A stretch of 64,000 nt of DNA, from positions 3,162,001-3,226,000 of the forward strand of contig NZ_CP192507.1 in NCBI RefSeq assembly GCF_050613145.1, in the 5' to 3' direction. This document shows, piece by piece, positions 34,288-41,871 of this stretch (position 1 is its first letter; each line of letters opens with the position of its first letter). A program made the translations under genes and the position numbers. The stretch comes from Lysinibacillus_B sp050613145 (GTDB taxonomy: Bacteria > Bacillota > Bacilli > Bacillales_A > Planococcaceae). Under the pieces are notes generated by a model. That model had not been told where the DNA came from, did no database searches, and saw only the letters and a list, made by a program, of their open reading frames with translations.

Positions 34288-34524
34288 TTAGAATACTTGC
34301 TCTACTTCGATAATACCTGGTACTTCCTCTAGAAGCGCACGCTCAATACCTGCTTTTAATGTAATTGTAGAACTTGGGCAGCTTCCACATGCACCTAAAA
34401 GGCGTAATTTTACGATGCCGTCCTCGATATCTACAAGTTCACAGTCCCCTCCATCGCGAAGTAAAAACGGACGTAATTTATCTAAAACTTCTTGTACTAG
34501 TTCTTTTTGTTCTGTTTCTGTCAT
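34288..34524 (-). CDS. yutI: NifU C-terminal domain Fe-S protein
   Basis: This is a 78-aa protein consisting of a single NifU-like domain. The CxxC cluster site is in LLGACGSCPSSTITLKAGIE (cysteines about residues 46 and 49), with RPFLLRDGGDCELVDIEDG before it. Such proteins hold or transfer an Fe-S cluster. It matches YutI. It is divergent from yuzD with 81 bp between, an arrangement shared with B. subtilis. Confidence 0.93.
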   Translation of the reverse strand: MTETEQKELVQEVLDKLRPFLLRDGGDCELVDIEDGIVKLRLLGACGSCPSSTITLKAGIERALLEEVPGIIEVEQVF

Positions 34525-34605
34525 TTCCCTCGACTCCTTTCACTAAAATCATTATAATGTGAAGAAACGAAAAAATCCAATGTTGAATGATGAAAGGTCG
34601 GTATA

Positions 34606-34935
34606 ATGATGGAACAAACAAAAGCGATGATTGAAGTATATGGTGCGGATATACAATGTGCGAGCTGTGTAAACGCTCCATCATCTAAAGATACATACGA
34701 ATGGTTACAAGCAGCAATTGATCGTAAGTTCCCTAACCAACCATTCTCAATACGTTACATAGATATAGAAAGTGAACTCACAGATGCACGTGATCTTGAT
34801 TATGCAAATCGTATTCACGAAGATGAATTTTTTTATCCACTTGTATTAATTAATAATGAAGTAGTTGGTGAAGGATACGTGCAAATTAAACCCGTGTTTA
34901 CTGCATTAGAGAAGCTAGGTTACATTTCGATATAA
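34606..34935 (+). CDS. yuzD: YuzD-like thioredoxin-fold protein (DUF1462)
   Basis: This is a 109-aa protein with a glutaredoxin-like layout. VYGADIQCASCVNAPSS (about residues 11-27) carries a CxxC pair at the position of a redox site, and FFYPLVLINNEVVGEG (about 75-90) has the cis-proline-like segment. DUF1462 members are of unknown function and lie next to NifU-type genes, suggesting Fe-S or thiol chemistry. Two adjacent ATGs (34606 and 34609) are possible starts. Confidence 0.85.
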   Translation: MMEQTKAMIEVYGADIQCASCVNAPSSKDTYEWLQAAIDRKFPNQPFSIRYIDIESELTDARDLDYANRIHEDEFFYPLVLINNEVVGEGYVQIKPVFTALEKLGYISI

Positions 34936-34937
34936 TA

Positions 34938-34972
34938 AAAAGGTGTCTCATTTGTTTTATGAGACACCTTTT
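34938..34972. terminator. Bidirectional terminator between yuzD and yutJ
   Basis: AAAAGGTGTCTCAT and ATGAGACACCTTTT form a perfect 14-bp stem with a 7-base loop, serving both convergent genes. Confidence 0.92.
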
Positions 34973-34976
34973 ACTA

Positions 34977-36050
34977 TTATGAATTATGATTTTGATACTT
35001 ATACATCCATAGTAAACCCGATTTCATTAAACGTGCGATACGCCCTGTAACTGTGGTATCTGCTAAGTATACAAATCCTTGTTTTTTACCTAAAGAGCCC
35101 ATAAAGCCTTTTAGCTTAATGTCAGGCATTGTTTCTGGCAATGTTCCACCACTCCAACGCATTTTTAATACTTTCACAACGCGCTCTGCTTGTTCTTCTG
35201 CCAGTTGTGCTGTCGGTGGTAACTCCGATGAAGCACAGTCGCCAATGACGTAAATATGCTCATCACTTGGTAAGTTGAAGTATTGTGTGACAATGGGACG
35301 ATCGAATTTATCTTTTTCTACTTCCATCTCACGTACAATTTTTACAGGCTGAACACCTGCTGTCCAAACAATGGCATCTGCCTCAATAACTTGATCATGA
35401 TTATATAAAAGATTAGGTTCAACACGTGTAATGTTCGATTGTGCAATCACTTCAACATCATGTTTTTCAAACCAAGATTTAATATAGTTACTTAATTTTT
35501 CTGGGAAGTCGCGTAAAATACGCTGTGAACGGTCGAATAGCTTAATGTTTAAATCTGCTCGACTTTCACGTAATTCACTTGCAAGCTCAATGCCTGATAG
35601 TCCTGCCCCTACAATCGCTACAGTTGAACCTGGTGCTAAACCACATAACTTTTCAAATGTACTACGAGATTTAGCAATTGTCTGAATACTATATGTGTTC
35701 TCCGCTGCGCCAGGTACCCCGTGATACTTATCTTCACAGCCTAAACCAATGACTAAATCGTCATATTCTACAACGTGGCCATCTTCTAAATAAACGACCT
35801 TTTCATCACGGTCAACTCGTACGACTTCTCCATATACCTTCTTTAATCGGTCATGTTCTGGAAATGCTACACGTACTTCCTTATCCGTTGAAGTACCAGC
35901 TGCTAATGCGTAAAATTCTGTTTTTAAACTATGGAAAGGTGCACGGTCTATTAACGTAATTTCCGTATCAAGAGGTAAATTATTTGGTAATAAACGTAGT
36001 AATAAACGCATATTGCCGTATCCGCCACCTAATAAAACTAATTTTTTCAT
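34977..36050 (-). CDS. yutJ: YutJ-like NAD(P)H dehydrogenase (NDH-2 family)
   Basis: This is a 357-aa FAD-dependent pyridine-nucleotide dehydrogenase related to NDH-2. FAD motif LLGGGYGNMR is at about residues 5-14, NAD motif AIVGAGLSGIELASEL at about 148-163, and YVIGDCASSELPPTAQLAEEQAE at about 274. It is shorter than the Ndh at 29474, with a reduced C-terminal membrane region. An upstream frame opens at 36134, but AAAGGAG six bases before the ATG at 36050 fixes the start. It corresponds to YutJ. The electron acceptor is uncertain. Confidence 0.87.
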   Translation of the reverse strand: MKKLVLLGGGYGNMRLLLRLLPNNLPLDTEITLIDRAPFHSLKTEFYALAAGTSTDKEVRVAFPEHDRLKKVYGEVVRVDRDEKVVYLEDGHVVEYDDLVIGLGCEDKYHGVPGAAENTYSIQTIAKSRSTFEKLCGLAPGSTVAIVGAGLSGIELASELRESRADLNIKLFDRSQRILRDFPEKLSNYIKSWFEKHDVEVIAQSNITRVEPNLLYNHDQVIEADAIVWTAGVQPVKIVREMEVEKDKFDRPIVTQYFNLPSDEHIYVIGDCASSELPPTAQLAEEQAERVVKVLKMRWSGGTLPETMPDIKLKGFMGSLGKKQGFVYLADTTVTGRIARLMKSGLLWMYKYQNHNS

Positions 36051-36230
36051 ATTGTTCTCCTTTATACACTCTACCATTCTAATATGTTCACAAAGTATCC
36101 ATAAATGAGTATAGCCGATTGTGAGATGTTTCACAATATATTATTGTAGTTTTGTGAAGTTTTTCACAAGTTGTACGAATTGACGAAAAATCCAAATCCA
36201 AGTAGCATACTTACAGTGAGGTGACACAAC

Positions 36231-36467
36231 ATGAATCCATTGGTAGAGTTTTGTATTAGCAATTTAGCAAATGGTGCCCAAAAAACATTCGAAGCACTTG
36301 AAAAAGATCCAAATATTGATGTGTTAGAATACGGTTGTTTAAGCTATTGTACAAAATGTGCGAATTCCTTATATGCAGTCGTAAATGGCGACATAGTCGA
36401 AGCACATACAGCTGATGAATTAACTCAAAAAATTTATGCATATATCGAAGAAAATCCGATGTGGTAA
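36231..36467 (+). CDS. yuzB: YuzB-like protein (DUF1450)
   Basis: This is a 78-aa protein with three spaced cysteines, one in EFCISNLANG (residue 8) and two in YGCLSYCTKCANSLYAVVNG (residues about 36, 40 and 43). DUF1450 proteins such as YuzB have a thioredoxin-like fold and no known reaction. The gene is divergent from yutJ and the ATG follows GTGAGGTGAC. It adds to the group of small cysteine-rich proteins around the Fe-S genes. Confidence 0.88.
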   Translation: MNPLVEFCISNLANGAQKTFEALEKDPNIDVLEYGCLSYCTKCANSLYAVVNGDIVEAHTADELTQKIYAYIEENPMW

Positions 36468-36578
36468 ACGGCTAATTTATTATGTCGTTAGATTAAACTT
36501 ATAAATGCCCTCTTTTTTGTTTTCTTATGCATTGATACGAAGCTTTGTTTCTCGATTTTGTCAAAAAAACAAATTAAA

Positions 36579-36603
36579 AACCGCGTCTTTTATAGACGCG
36601 GTT
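36579..36603. terminator. Distal palindromic terminator copy of yutF
   Basis: AACCGCGTC and GACGCGGTT enclose TTTTATA. On the minus strand it is followed by TTTTTAA, so this copy has the features of a functional terminator. A nearly identical copy overlaps the yutF stop 224 bp away. Confidence 0.75.
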
Positions 36604-36606
36604 ACA

Positions 36607-36641
36607 GTATAGACAAAGTCGAAGTTTGACTTTGTCTATAC
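36607..36641. terminator. Hairpin next to the distal yutF terminator
   Basis: GTATAGACAAAGTC and GACTTTGTCTATAC form a perfect 14-bp stem with a 7-base loop, followed on plus by ATATTTTT. It may stop yuzB transcripts. Confidence 0.6.
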
Positions 36642-36678
36642 ATATTTTTAGGTAAAACTTAAAAACAGCAAAATCTGC

Positions 36679-36802
36679 AGACTGTCTTGAAAACGCTTGA
36701 CAGACAAGGCGCGCATCCGAGCGAAGACGCGAATAGAACCTAAGTTCATGAGCGGACGAGCGAGGCAAGCAACGCAGGATGAAAGCGTTTGTCAACAGTC
36801 TG
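36679..36802 (-). repeat. Short element with terminal inverted repeats inserted in the yutF terminator region
   Basis: The 124-bp core begins CAGACTGT and ends ACAGTCTG. The repeat extends imperfectly inward through AACGCTT (36690-36697) and AAGCGTTT (36782-36790). The interior is GC-rich with repeated CGAGCG/GCGAAG motifs, unlike the A/T-rich flanks. On its right it abuts a 24-bp palindrome that is repeated (one mismatch) at 36579-36602. This resembles a MITE or REP-type element. No gene is carried. Confidence 0.6.
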
Positions 36803-36826
36803 AACCGCGTCTTCTATAGACGCGGT
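36803..36826. terminator. Proximal palindrome overlapping the yutF stop
   Basis: AACCGCGTCTTCTATAGACGCGGT overlaps the last four codons and stop of yutF. No T-run follows on the minus strand (it reads CAGACTG), so this copy has lost or never had full terminator function. Confidence 0.55.
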
Positions 36827-37575
36827 AGCTTAGTTAAATCCTCTACAACATACGTTGGCTGTGTAGGCATTGATTTGACTACTTCCGGCGCTGTGACACC
36901 CGTTGCTACATGTACGGTAATACAACCGTAGTTAATACCACATAAAATATCCGTATCATAATTATCGCCAACCATCACAAAATCATTGCGTGCAATATCG
37001 TGCTCTTCTGCAATCATTTCGAGCATGACAGGTGACGGCTTCCCGATAAATAACGGCTCCACCCCGCATACATTCGCAACCATACGTACAAACGAGCCAT
37101 TTCCTGGTACAAAACCATCTTCTGTCGGAAACCGAATGTCTTCATTTGTACCGATGAGTTTTGCCCCTCGCTGCACGGTTAAGGAAGCTTCAGCAAGACG
37201 TTTATAATCAATTGTCCGATCAATCCCCATTACCAGCACGTCTACTTCGCCTTCGTCTGTTACAGTAATTCCTTCTCCTTCAAGTGCTGCACGAATACCA
37301 TCTGCACCAATTACTCGCACCTTTGCTTCACGGTAATTTTTAGCCACGTACTTGGCTGTTGATAGGGCACTAGAATAAATATTCGAAACAGGCGCGTCTA
37401 CACCGATTGCATGTAATGCCTGTTGTAGCTGCTCACGTGTTTTGGAAGAATTATTTGTGACATAAAATGGCTCATTGCCTTCTGCTTGTAATGCTTTTAT
37501 AAATGCTACGGCAGTAGGAATACCTGTTTTCCCTCGGTACACTGTGCCATCTAGGTCAAAGCAAAAACGTTTCAT
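36814..37575 (-). CDS. yutF: HAD-superfamily phosphatase, NagD/YutF type
   Basis: This is a 253-aa HAD hydrolase of the NagD subgroup. Motif I is FDLDGTVYRG (residues 6-15, nucleophile aspartate 7), motif II lies in YVTNNSSKTRE (about 38-48), the lysine in GKPSPVMLEMI (about 178) and motif III in MVGDNYDTDILCG (about 203). It should dephosphorylate small sugar phosphates or nucleotides. The stop codon lies inside a palindrome. It is one base from yutE upstream, so the two are cotranscribed. Confidence 0.92.
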   Translation of the reverse strand: MKRFCFDLDGTVYRGKTGIPTAVAFIKALQAEGNEPFYVTNNSSKTREQLQQALHAIGVDAPVSNIYSSALSTAKYVAKNYREAKVRVIGADGIRAALEGEGITVTDEGEVDVLVMGIDRTIDYKRLAEASLTVQRGAKLIGTNEDIRFPTEDGFVPGNGSFVRMVANVCGVEPLFIGKPSPVMLEMIAEEHDIARNDFVMVGDNYDTDILCGINYGCITVHVATGVTAPEVVKSMPTQPTYVVEDLTKLPRL

Positions 37576-37576
37576 T

Positions 37577-38026
37577 TTACTTGTCCTCTGGTAAAAAGGC
37601 AGAAACAGGCCCTAGCTCATTTGTTAAGTAGTCTTGCACTTTACCTGGGAACACTTTAATAGCTGGTAAGTTTGTTGTTAACACAGTGAGTACTTCCGCG
37701 TCATTCACTTGAATGAATTCACGTACTAGCATTTTGCGTAAGCCAACTACTGCTTTTAATGGGGCATCCATTTCAGGTGTAATCACTTTTTCATCAACTA
37801 AAATATCGATAATATCCTCATAGCTACCTGGGTCACGCATAATGAAACCATCAATCATTAAATTACCTACGTCCATCATGGATTCCATTAAATTATGACC
37901 GATTCGTTGTAGTGCTAATTTATTGACAGTTGAATCTAACCAATCCGTGTTTGCTTCTAACACAGTGATTAATTCATTCATGTGATTTAAATTTAACGTA
38001 ATTTTGTTGCGATCTACGAAGTACAT
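37577..38026 (-). CDS. yutE: YutE-like DUF86 (HepT-fold) protein
   Basis: This is a 149-aa all-helical protein of the DUF86/HepT family. HepT toxins carry an RnnnnHxY RNase motif. Here the corresponding segment reads RKMLVREFIQV (about residues 98-108), with arginine where histidine is expected. No MntA-type nucleotidyltransferase antitoxin gene is adjacent. It therefore looks like a domesticated relative rather than an active toxin. It precedes yutF in the same operon, as in B. subtilis. Confidence 0.83.
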   Translation of the reverse strand: MYFVDRNKITLNLNHMNELITVLEANTDWLDSTVNKLALQRIGHNLMESMMDVGNLMIDGFIMRDPGSYEDIIDILVDEKVITPEMDAPLKAVVGLRKMLVREFIQVNDAEVLTVLTTNLPAIKVFPGKVQDYLTNELGPVSAFLPEDK

Positions 38027-38114
38027 AAAGTACAGCCTCCAATCAATATATGTTGATACTGTTTTCCTATCTATAGTACCATATTATAGAGGATTGGAAG
38101 GAGCTTTCACGAAT

Positions 38115-38381
38115 ATGGAACGATTTTTCTTATATGATGATGTTGAAGATACAAAAACGCGCTTTGTGAGTTTTACGGGCAAAACGTTACGCTATGATTT
38201 AGCGATTTTACAAAGCAGCCGTTTCTTCGGAAAAGTGCTTGTACTCGATATTCAATTTGGTCGCTTTGCGATTATTGGACCGGATGATGTCGAAGAGCCT
38301 GGTTACTTAGAACACGTGTACAATCGAACTGAAGCAGAAGCGTCAGATTTACGAGACTACTTACGTGAATTATTAAGTTAA
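38115..38381 (+). CDS. DUF3055 (SAV0927-like) family protein
   Basis: This is an 88-aa acidic cytosolic protein. The stretch RFVSFTGKTLRYDLAI and the conserved GRFAIIGPDDVEEPGYLEHVYN (about residues 52-73) mark the DUF3055/SAV0927 family, of unknown function. The open frame extends to 38004, but GGAAGGAG precedes the ATG at 38115 and the family N terminus fits there. It is divergent from yutE. Confidence 0.8.
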   Translation: MERFFLYDDVEDTKTRFVSFTGKTLRYDLAILQSSRFFGKVLVLDIQFGRFAIIGPDDVEEPGYLEHVYNRTEAEASDLRDYLRELLS

Positions 38382-38387
38382 AAAGAC

Positions 38388-38427
38388 AAAGACACATCTC
38401 GACCAAAATCGGTTGAGATGTGTCTTA
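38388..38427. terminator. Terminator of the DUF3055 gene
   Basis: AGACACATCTC (38390-38400) and GAGATGTGTCT (38415-38425) pair, extended inward by GACC/GGTT. Confidence 0.8.
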
Positions 38428-38458
38428 TCTTTGCGGATCGCCATACTTTTCGATCTGC

Positions 38459-38782
38459 TTATTCTATAGGCTGATTTACTTCTTCCTGTGTAGGCATAAC
38501 ATTCGGTGCCTTCCCTACTTTTTTCAAGATAAAGTAGGCACAGCCAAAATTACAGTATTCAAATAAATAATCTTGAAGCGTACTAATTTTTGTATCAAAT
38601 GTTGATTTTTGATTTTTATCATCAAAGAACCCTTTTAGCCGAAGTTGACCATATCCCCAATCACCCACGATATAATCATATTTCACTAAAATATCCGAGT
38701 AACGCTCTATAAAAACCTCTTCTTTAAAGCCCTCTCGTACATTTTCAATGAGCTCATATGCATAGCCCTCTGCTAGTATCAT
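38459..38782 (-). CDS. yutD: YutD family protein (DUF1027)
   Basis: This is a 107-aa protein with the highly conserved core KYDYIVGDWGYGQLRLKGFFDD (about residues 34-55) and STLQDYLFEYCNFGCAYFILKK (about 67-88), which define the YutD/DUF1027 family. Function is unknown. The C-terminal tail varies. It lies 49 bp downstream of lipA on the same strand, as in many Bacillales. Confidence 0.92.
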   Translation of the reverse strand: MILAEGYAYELIENVREGFKEEVFIERYSDILVKYDYIVGDWGYGQLRLKGFFDDKNQKSTFDTKISTLQDYLFEYCNFGCAYFILKKVGKAPNVMPTQEEVNQPIE

Positions 38783-38831
38783 GAATACACCACCAATCTA
38801 TTACCATGTTAAAGCAAAGTACAGCTTGAAA

Positions 38832-39758
38832 TCAACTCGTTTGCGAATCGTGTAGTAGACGCTCTTTCGCTGCTGCGTTTACTTGTTCATCTGCATGATA
38901 GCTACTACGCACTAATGGTCCTGCCTCACAATGAGAGAATCCTTTAGACATGGCAATTTTACGTAGCTTACCAAATTCAAGCGGCGAGTAATATTTTTTT
39001 ACCGGTAAATGCTTTTTTGTCGGCTGTAAATATTGACCAATCGTCATAATATCTACATTATTTGCACGTAAATCATCCATTACTTCAATGATTTCATCCC
39101 ATGTTTCACCAAGGCCAATCATCAGGGACGATTTCGTTGGAATATCCGGCTGCATTTCCTTTGCTTTACGTAAAAACTCAAGTGAACGGTCATATTTTGC
39201 TTTTGCACGTACTCTTGGTGTTAAACGACGAACCGTTTCAATATTATGATTTAAAATATCTGGTTTCGCATCCATTAGTAGTTGTAAGTTTTCCTCTACT
39301 CCTCCTAAATCAGACGGAAGTACTTCGATCGATGTTAATGGTGATTTTCGGCGAATGGCACGAATGGTTTCTGCAAGTACACCTGATCCACCATCCTTTA
39401 AATCATCGCGTGCTACCATTGTAATAACAACATGTTTTAAATTCATAATGGCAACTGAATCTGCTACACGTTCTGGTTCCGCTAAATCTAATTCTGTTGG
39501 TAATCCTGTTTTTACTGCACAGAAACGGCATGCACGTGTACAAACGGAACCTAAAATCATCATCGTTGCTGTACGGCGCTCTCCCCAACATTCATGAATA
39601 TTTGGGCAACGCGCTTCCTCGCAAACCGTATGCAGATTATTTTCGCGCATTAACTTTTTCAGCGCTTTATATTCATCGTTTGTATTTAATTTTATCTTTA
39701 ACCACTCTGGCTTTCGTAAGTGTTCTTCTTTGTTGTTCGTTGGTTTACAAGATGTCAT
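38832..39758 (-). CDS. lipA: Lipoyl synthase
   Basis: This 308-aa radical-SAM enzyme inserts two sulfur atoms into the octanoyl group on lipoyl domains of 2-oxoacid dehydrogenases. The auxiliary cluster motif CEEARCPNIHEC (about residues 42-53) and the radical-SAM motif CTRACRFC (about 73-80) are both complete, so it should bind two 4Fe-4S clusters. The auxiliary cluster is consumed and must be renewed, which links it to the HesB and NifU genes nearby. An ATG with GGGGCGGAAG upstream starts the frame. Confidence 0.96.
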   Translation of the reverse strand: MTSCKPTNNKEEHLRKPEWLKIKLNTNDEYKALKKLMRENNLHTVCEEARCPNIHECWGERRTATMMILGSVCTRACRFCAVKTGLPTELDLAEPERVADSVAIMNLKHVVITMVARDDLKDGGSGVLAETIRAIRRKSPLTSIEVLPSDLGGVEENLQLLMDAKPDILNHNIETVRRLTPRVRAKAKYDRSLEFLRKAKEMQPDIPTKSSLMIGLGETWDEIIEVMDDLRANNVDIMTIGQYLQPTKKHLPVKKYYSPLEFGKLRKIAMSKGFSHCEAGPLVRSSYHADEQVNAAAKERLLHDSQTS

Positions 39759-39875
39759 GAACTTCCGCCCCTTATTGATATCCCAAAATTTTTGTATATT
39801 GCATTACTGATGTCAATGTAACATATATGAACTCACCCAACAACCGGCTTTTCAAATAATCCTACTATTTCCATA

Positions 39876-40643
39876 CTAATCATACGGTATAGGGACCTCC
39901 AAAGATGGCTGTACGCCTTCCCCTCCATCTGTATAAATATGTGGAACTGTACCCCGTATTAAACCAATTGCAACTGGAATATGTTGCTCTACCGTGGTGG
40001 ATTTACTGGCGAACGGAATAATAATCTGTACATTTACTTCTAAATGTATACTAACCTCTACATAGGCATTATTAATCCCAAATTCACGAATGGTCGATCG
40101 TACATCACTATGGACATTCCCAATGATATGAAAACGTATCGGGATGGTCGGTCCTAAATTCCCAAGGAGAGGTAAATTTAGCGCTTGCCCCATCGGCACA
40201 AAAAATACAATCCCATCTCCTGCTTCCATTCTCCCCACATCATATTCAACATTTTCAAGGCTTGGTAAATGCGATAAATCGCCGTTCTCTGCTTGCTTCA
40301 AATATTCTTTCACAAGTGCTGTCGTCTCGGCTCGCACTTGATTGATAATATCTGTGTTAAATTTAGTTGTAATCATGTCGCTTGTACCGGGTGGCAGATC
40401 TACAATAATATCATTTACATCGAGTACGCTTGAAGTGCGAGAATTAATCGCTTTACTAACAACATAAGAAGCAACCTTGTCTGTTTGTACTGCTGCATAT
40501 TGTAAATACGTCGGCATAATGCGACTATTTAAATAATACAAAGACATAATGACCATTACAACTAAACTGACAAATAACATCGTTAGTTTTGCCGAAGCTT
40601 TTTTTCTTCGTTTAAACTTCATCTTACGCCGTTTAGCAAACAA
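39876..40643 (-). CDS. yunB: Sporulation protein YunB
   Basis: This is a 255-aa protein with a basic N terminus, one membrane anchor (about residues 20-40) and an extracytoplasmic domain. YunB of B. subtilis is made in the mother cell under sigma-E and is needed for normal sporulation. PTYLQYAAVQTDKVASYVVSKAIN and the C-terminal SKSTTVEQHIPVAIGLIRGTVP segments fit the family. A TTG start 7 bases after AGGAGGGGG is preferred to the ATG seven codons later. It suggests a spore-forming host. Confidence 0.9.
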   Translation of the reverse strand: MFAKRRKMKFKRRKKASAKLTMLFVSLVVMVIMSLYYLNSRIMPTYLQYAAVQTDKVASYVVSKAINSRTSSVLDVNDIIVDLPPGTSDMITTKFNTDIINQVRAETTALVKEYLKQAENGDLSHLPSLENVEYDVGRMEAGDGIVFFVPMGQALNLPLLGNLGPTIPIRFHIIGNVHSDVRSTIREFGINNAYVEVSIHLEVNVQIIIPFASKSTTVEQHIPVAIGLIRGTVPHIYTDGGEGVQPSLEVPIPYD

Positions 40644-40683
40644 AAAAATCCCCCTCCTCTACAATATGAGAAGGGAGAAATGA

Positions 40684-41787
40684 CTATTCGACAGGTGTTA
40701 TGTAATCCATCTCTACTTTATCAATTAAGAGACTTGGCACTTCAGTCAAATTGATTTCGTATGTTGCGTTTAGAATTTCATCGTCTTCTTCAAAAATACG
40801 CACAAACGGACGATCTGGTTGCTCTACATTTTGCTTAAATACTACACCGCGTCGACCATCTGATAATAGCAAAATCGTGCCATTCGGATAATGGACTACA
40901 CTCTTGCGCAACGCTTCTACTACACGTGGGCTGAAAATAGTCCCGCTTCCAGCTTCAATGATAGCCATCCCTTGAGAAGGTAATAATTTCTCCCGGTATA
41001 CACGATTAGATGTCACTGCATCAAATACATCCGCTACCCCTATAATTTTCGCAAACGGATGAATCTCAAAATCAACAAGGCCACGTGGATATCCGCTACC
41101 GTCAATTCGTTCGTGATGCTGGAATGCACAGTGCGCAACAAGAAGCGATATAGAGTGCAAATTCCGTAGTAAATCAAAGCCATAACGCGCGTGATTTTTC
41201 ATCACTTCAAATTCTTCATTTGTTAGGCGACCCGGCTTCAATAAAAGGTCAGTCGGAATTAACAGCTTCCCTACATCATGCAACATCGCTCCAATACCTA
41301 TTAAACGTAAATCCTCATAAGAATAACCCATTTCTTTCGCTATGGCTAATGAATATAATGTGACTTGAAATGAGTGTTGATATAAATATTCATCATACAA
41401 ATAAGCATCTGTTAAAACCGTTAAAATTTCTTCACTATCTAAGATGGAGCTTAATAAATCTTCAACAATTGTACCAATCGCTTTCGATTGTTGCTCTAAT
41501 ACGAAAGAAGCTTGCTCTGGTTTTGCTCCTTTTACAGATTGGAATGATTGTGTAATTTTATTGACAACTTGATTACGTACAGTTGGTTTTACCGTTTCTT
41601 CAATTTCGATACCGTATGATATGCTATCTTCAATATAAACATATTTTATATTTAATTGTTTTAATCGAAGTAGAATTCGATCTGTTACGACTACTCCCTT
41701 TTGGAGCAACGGATGACCTGCTTCGTTCCAAATCGTTCTACCGACAATCATCCCAGATCTCAGTACATTGATTGATATTAATCGCAT
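40684..41787 (-). CDS. HD-GYP domain phosphodiesterase
   Basis: This 367-aa protein has an N-terminal DUF3391-like region (about 1-60) and a C-terminal HD-GYP domain. The metal ligands HD (170-171, in AMLHDVGKL), HH-E (224-226) and the GYP signature (232-234, HHERIDGSGYPRG) are intact, so it is a good candidate for an active cyclic-di-GMP (or related) phosphodiesterase. It has no membrane segment or receiver domain. It contrasts with the degenerate EAL protein at 30992. It lies just upstream of yunB on the same strand. Confidence 0.9.
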   Translation of the reverse strand: MRLISINVLRSGMIVGRTIWNEAGHPLLQKGVVVTDRILLRLKQLNIKYVYIEDSISYGIEIEETVKPTVRNQVVNKITQSFQSVKGAKPEQASFVLEQQSKAIGTIVEDLLSSILDSEEILTVLTDAYLYDEYLYQHSFQVTLYSLAIAKEMGYSYEDLRLIGIGAMLHDVGKLLIPTDLLLKPGRLTNEEFEVMKNHARYGFDLLRNLHSISLLVAHCAFQHHERIDGSGYPRGLVDFEIHPFAKIIGVADVFDAVTSNRVYREKLLPSQGMAIIEAGSGTIFSPRVVEALRKSVVHYPNGTILLLSDGRRGVVFKQNVEQPDRPFVRIFEEDDEILNATYEINLTEVPSLLIDKVEMDYITPVE

Positions 41788-41871
41788 TAATTTGATAAAC
41801 TCCCATCTTTGTAATTACGTTAACTAAATTATAATCCCCTTTCTATAAATAGGAAAGTAGCTGAAAACATG

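Noticed and set aside
36779..36795. TGAAAGCGTTTGTCA as a CcpA cre site
   Set aside because: Two key positions differ from the cre consensus and the sequence is part of the terminal repeat of a mobile-type element.
37577..38026. YutE as half of an active HepT/MntA toxin-antitoxin pair
   Set aside because: No nucleotidyltransferase gene is adjacent and the RNase motif is altered.
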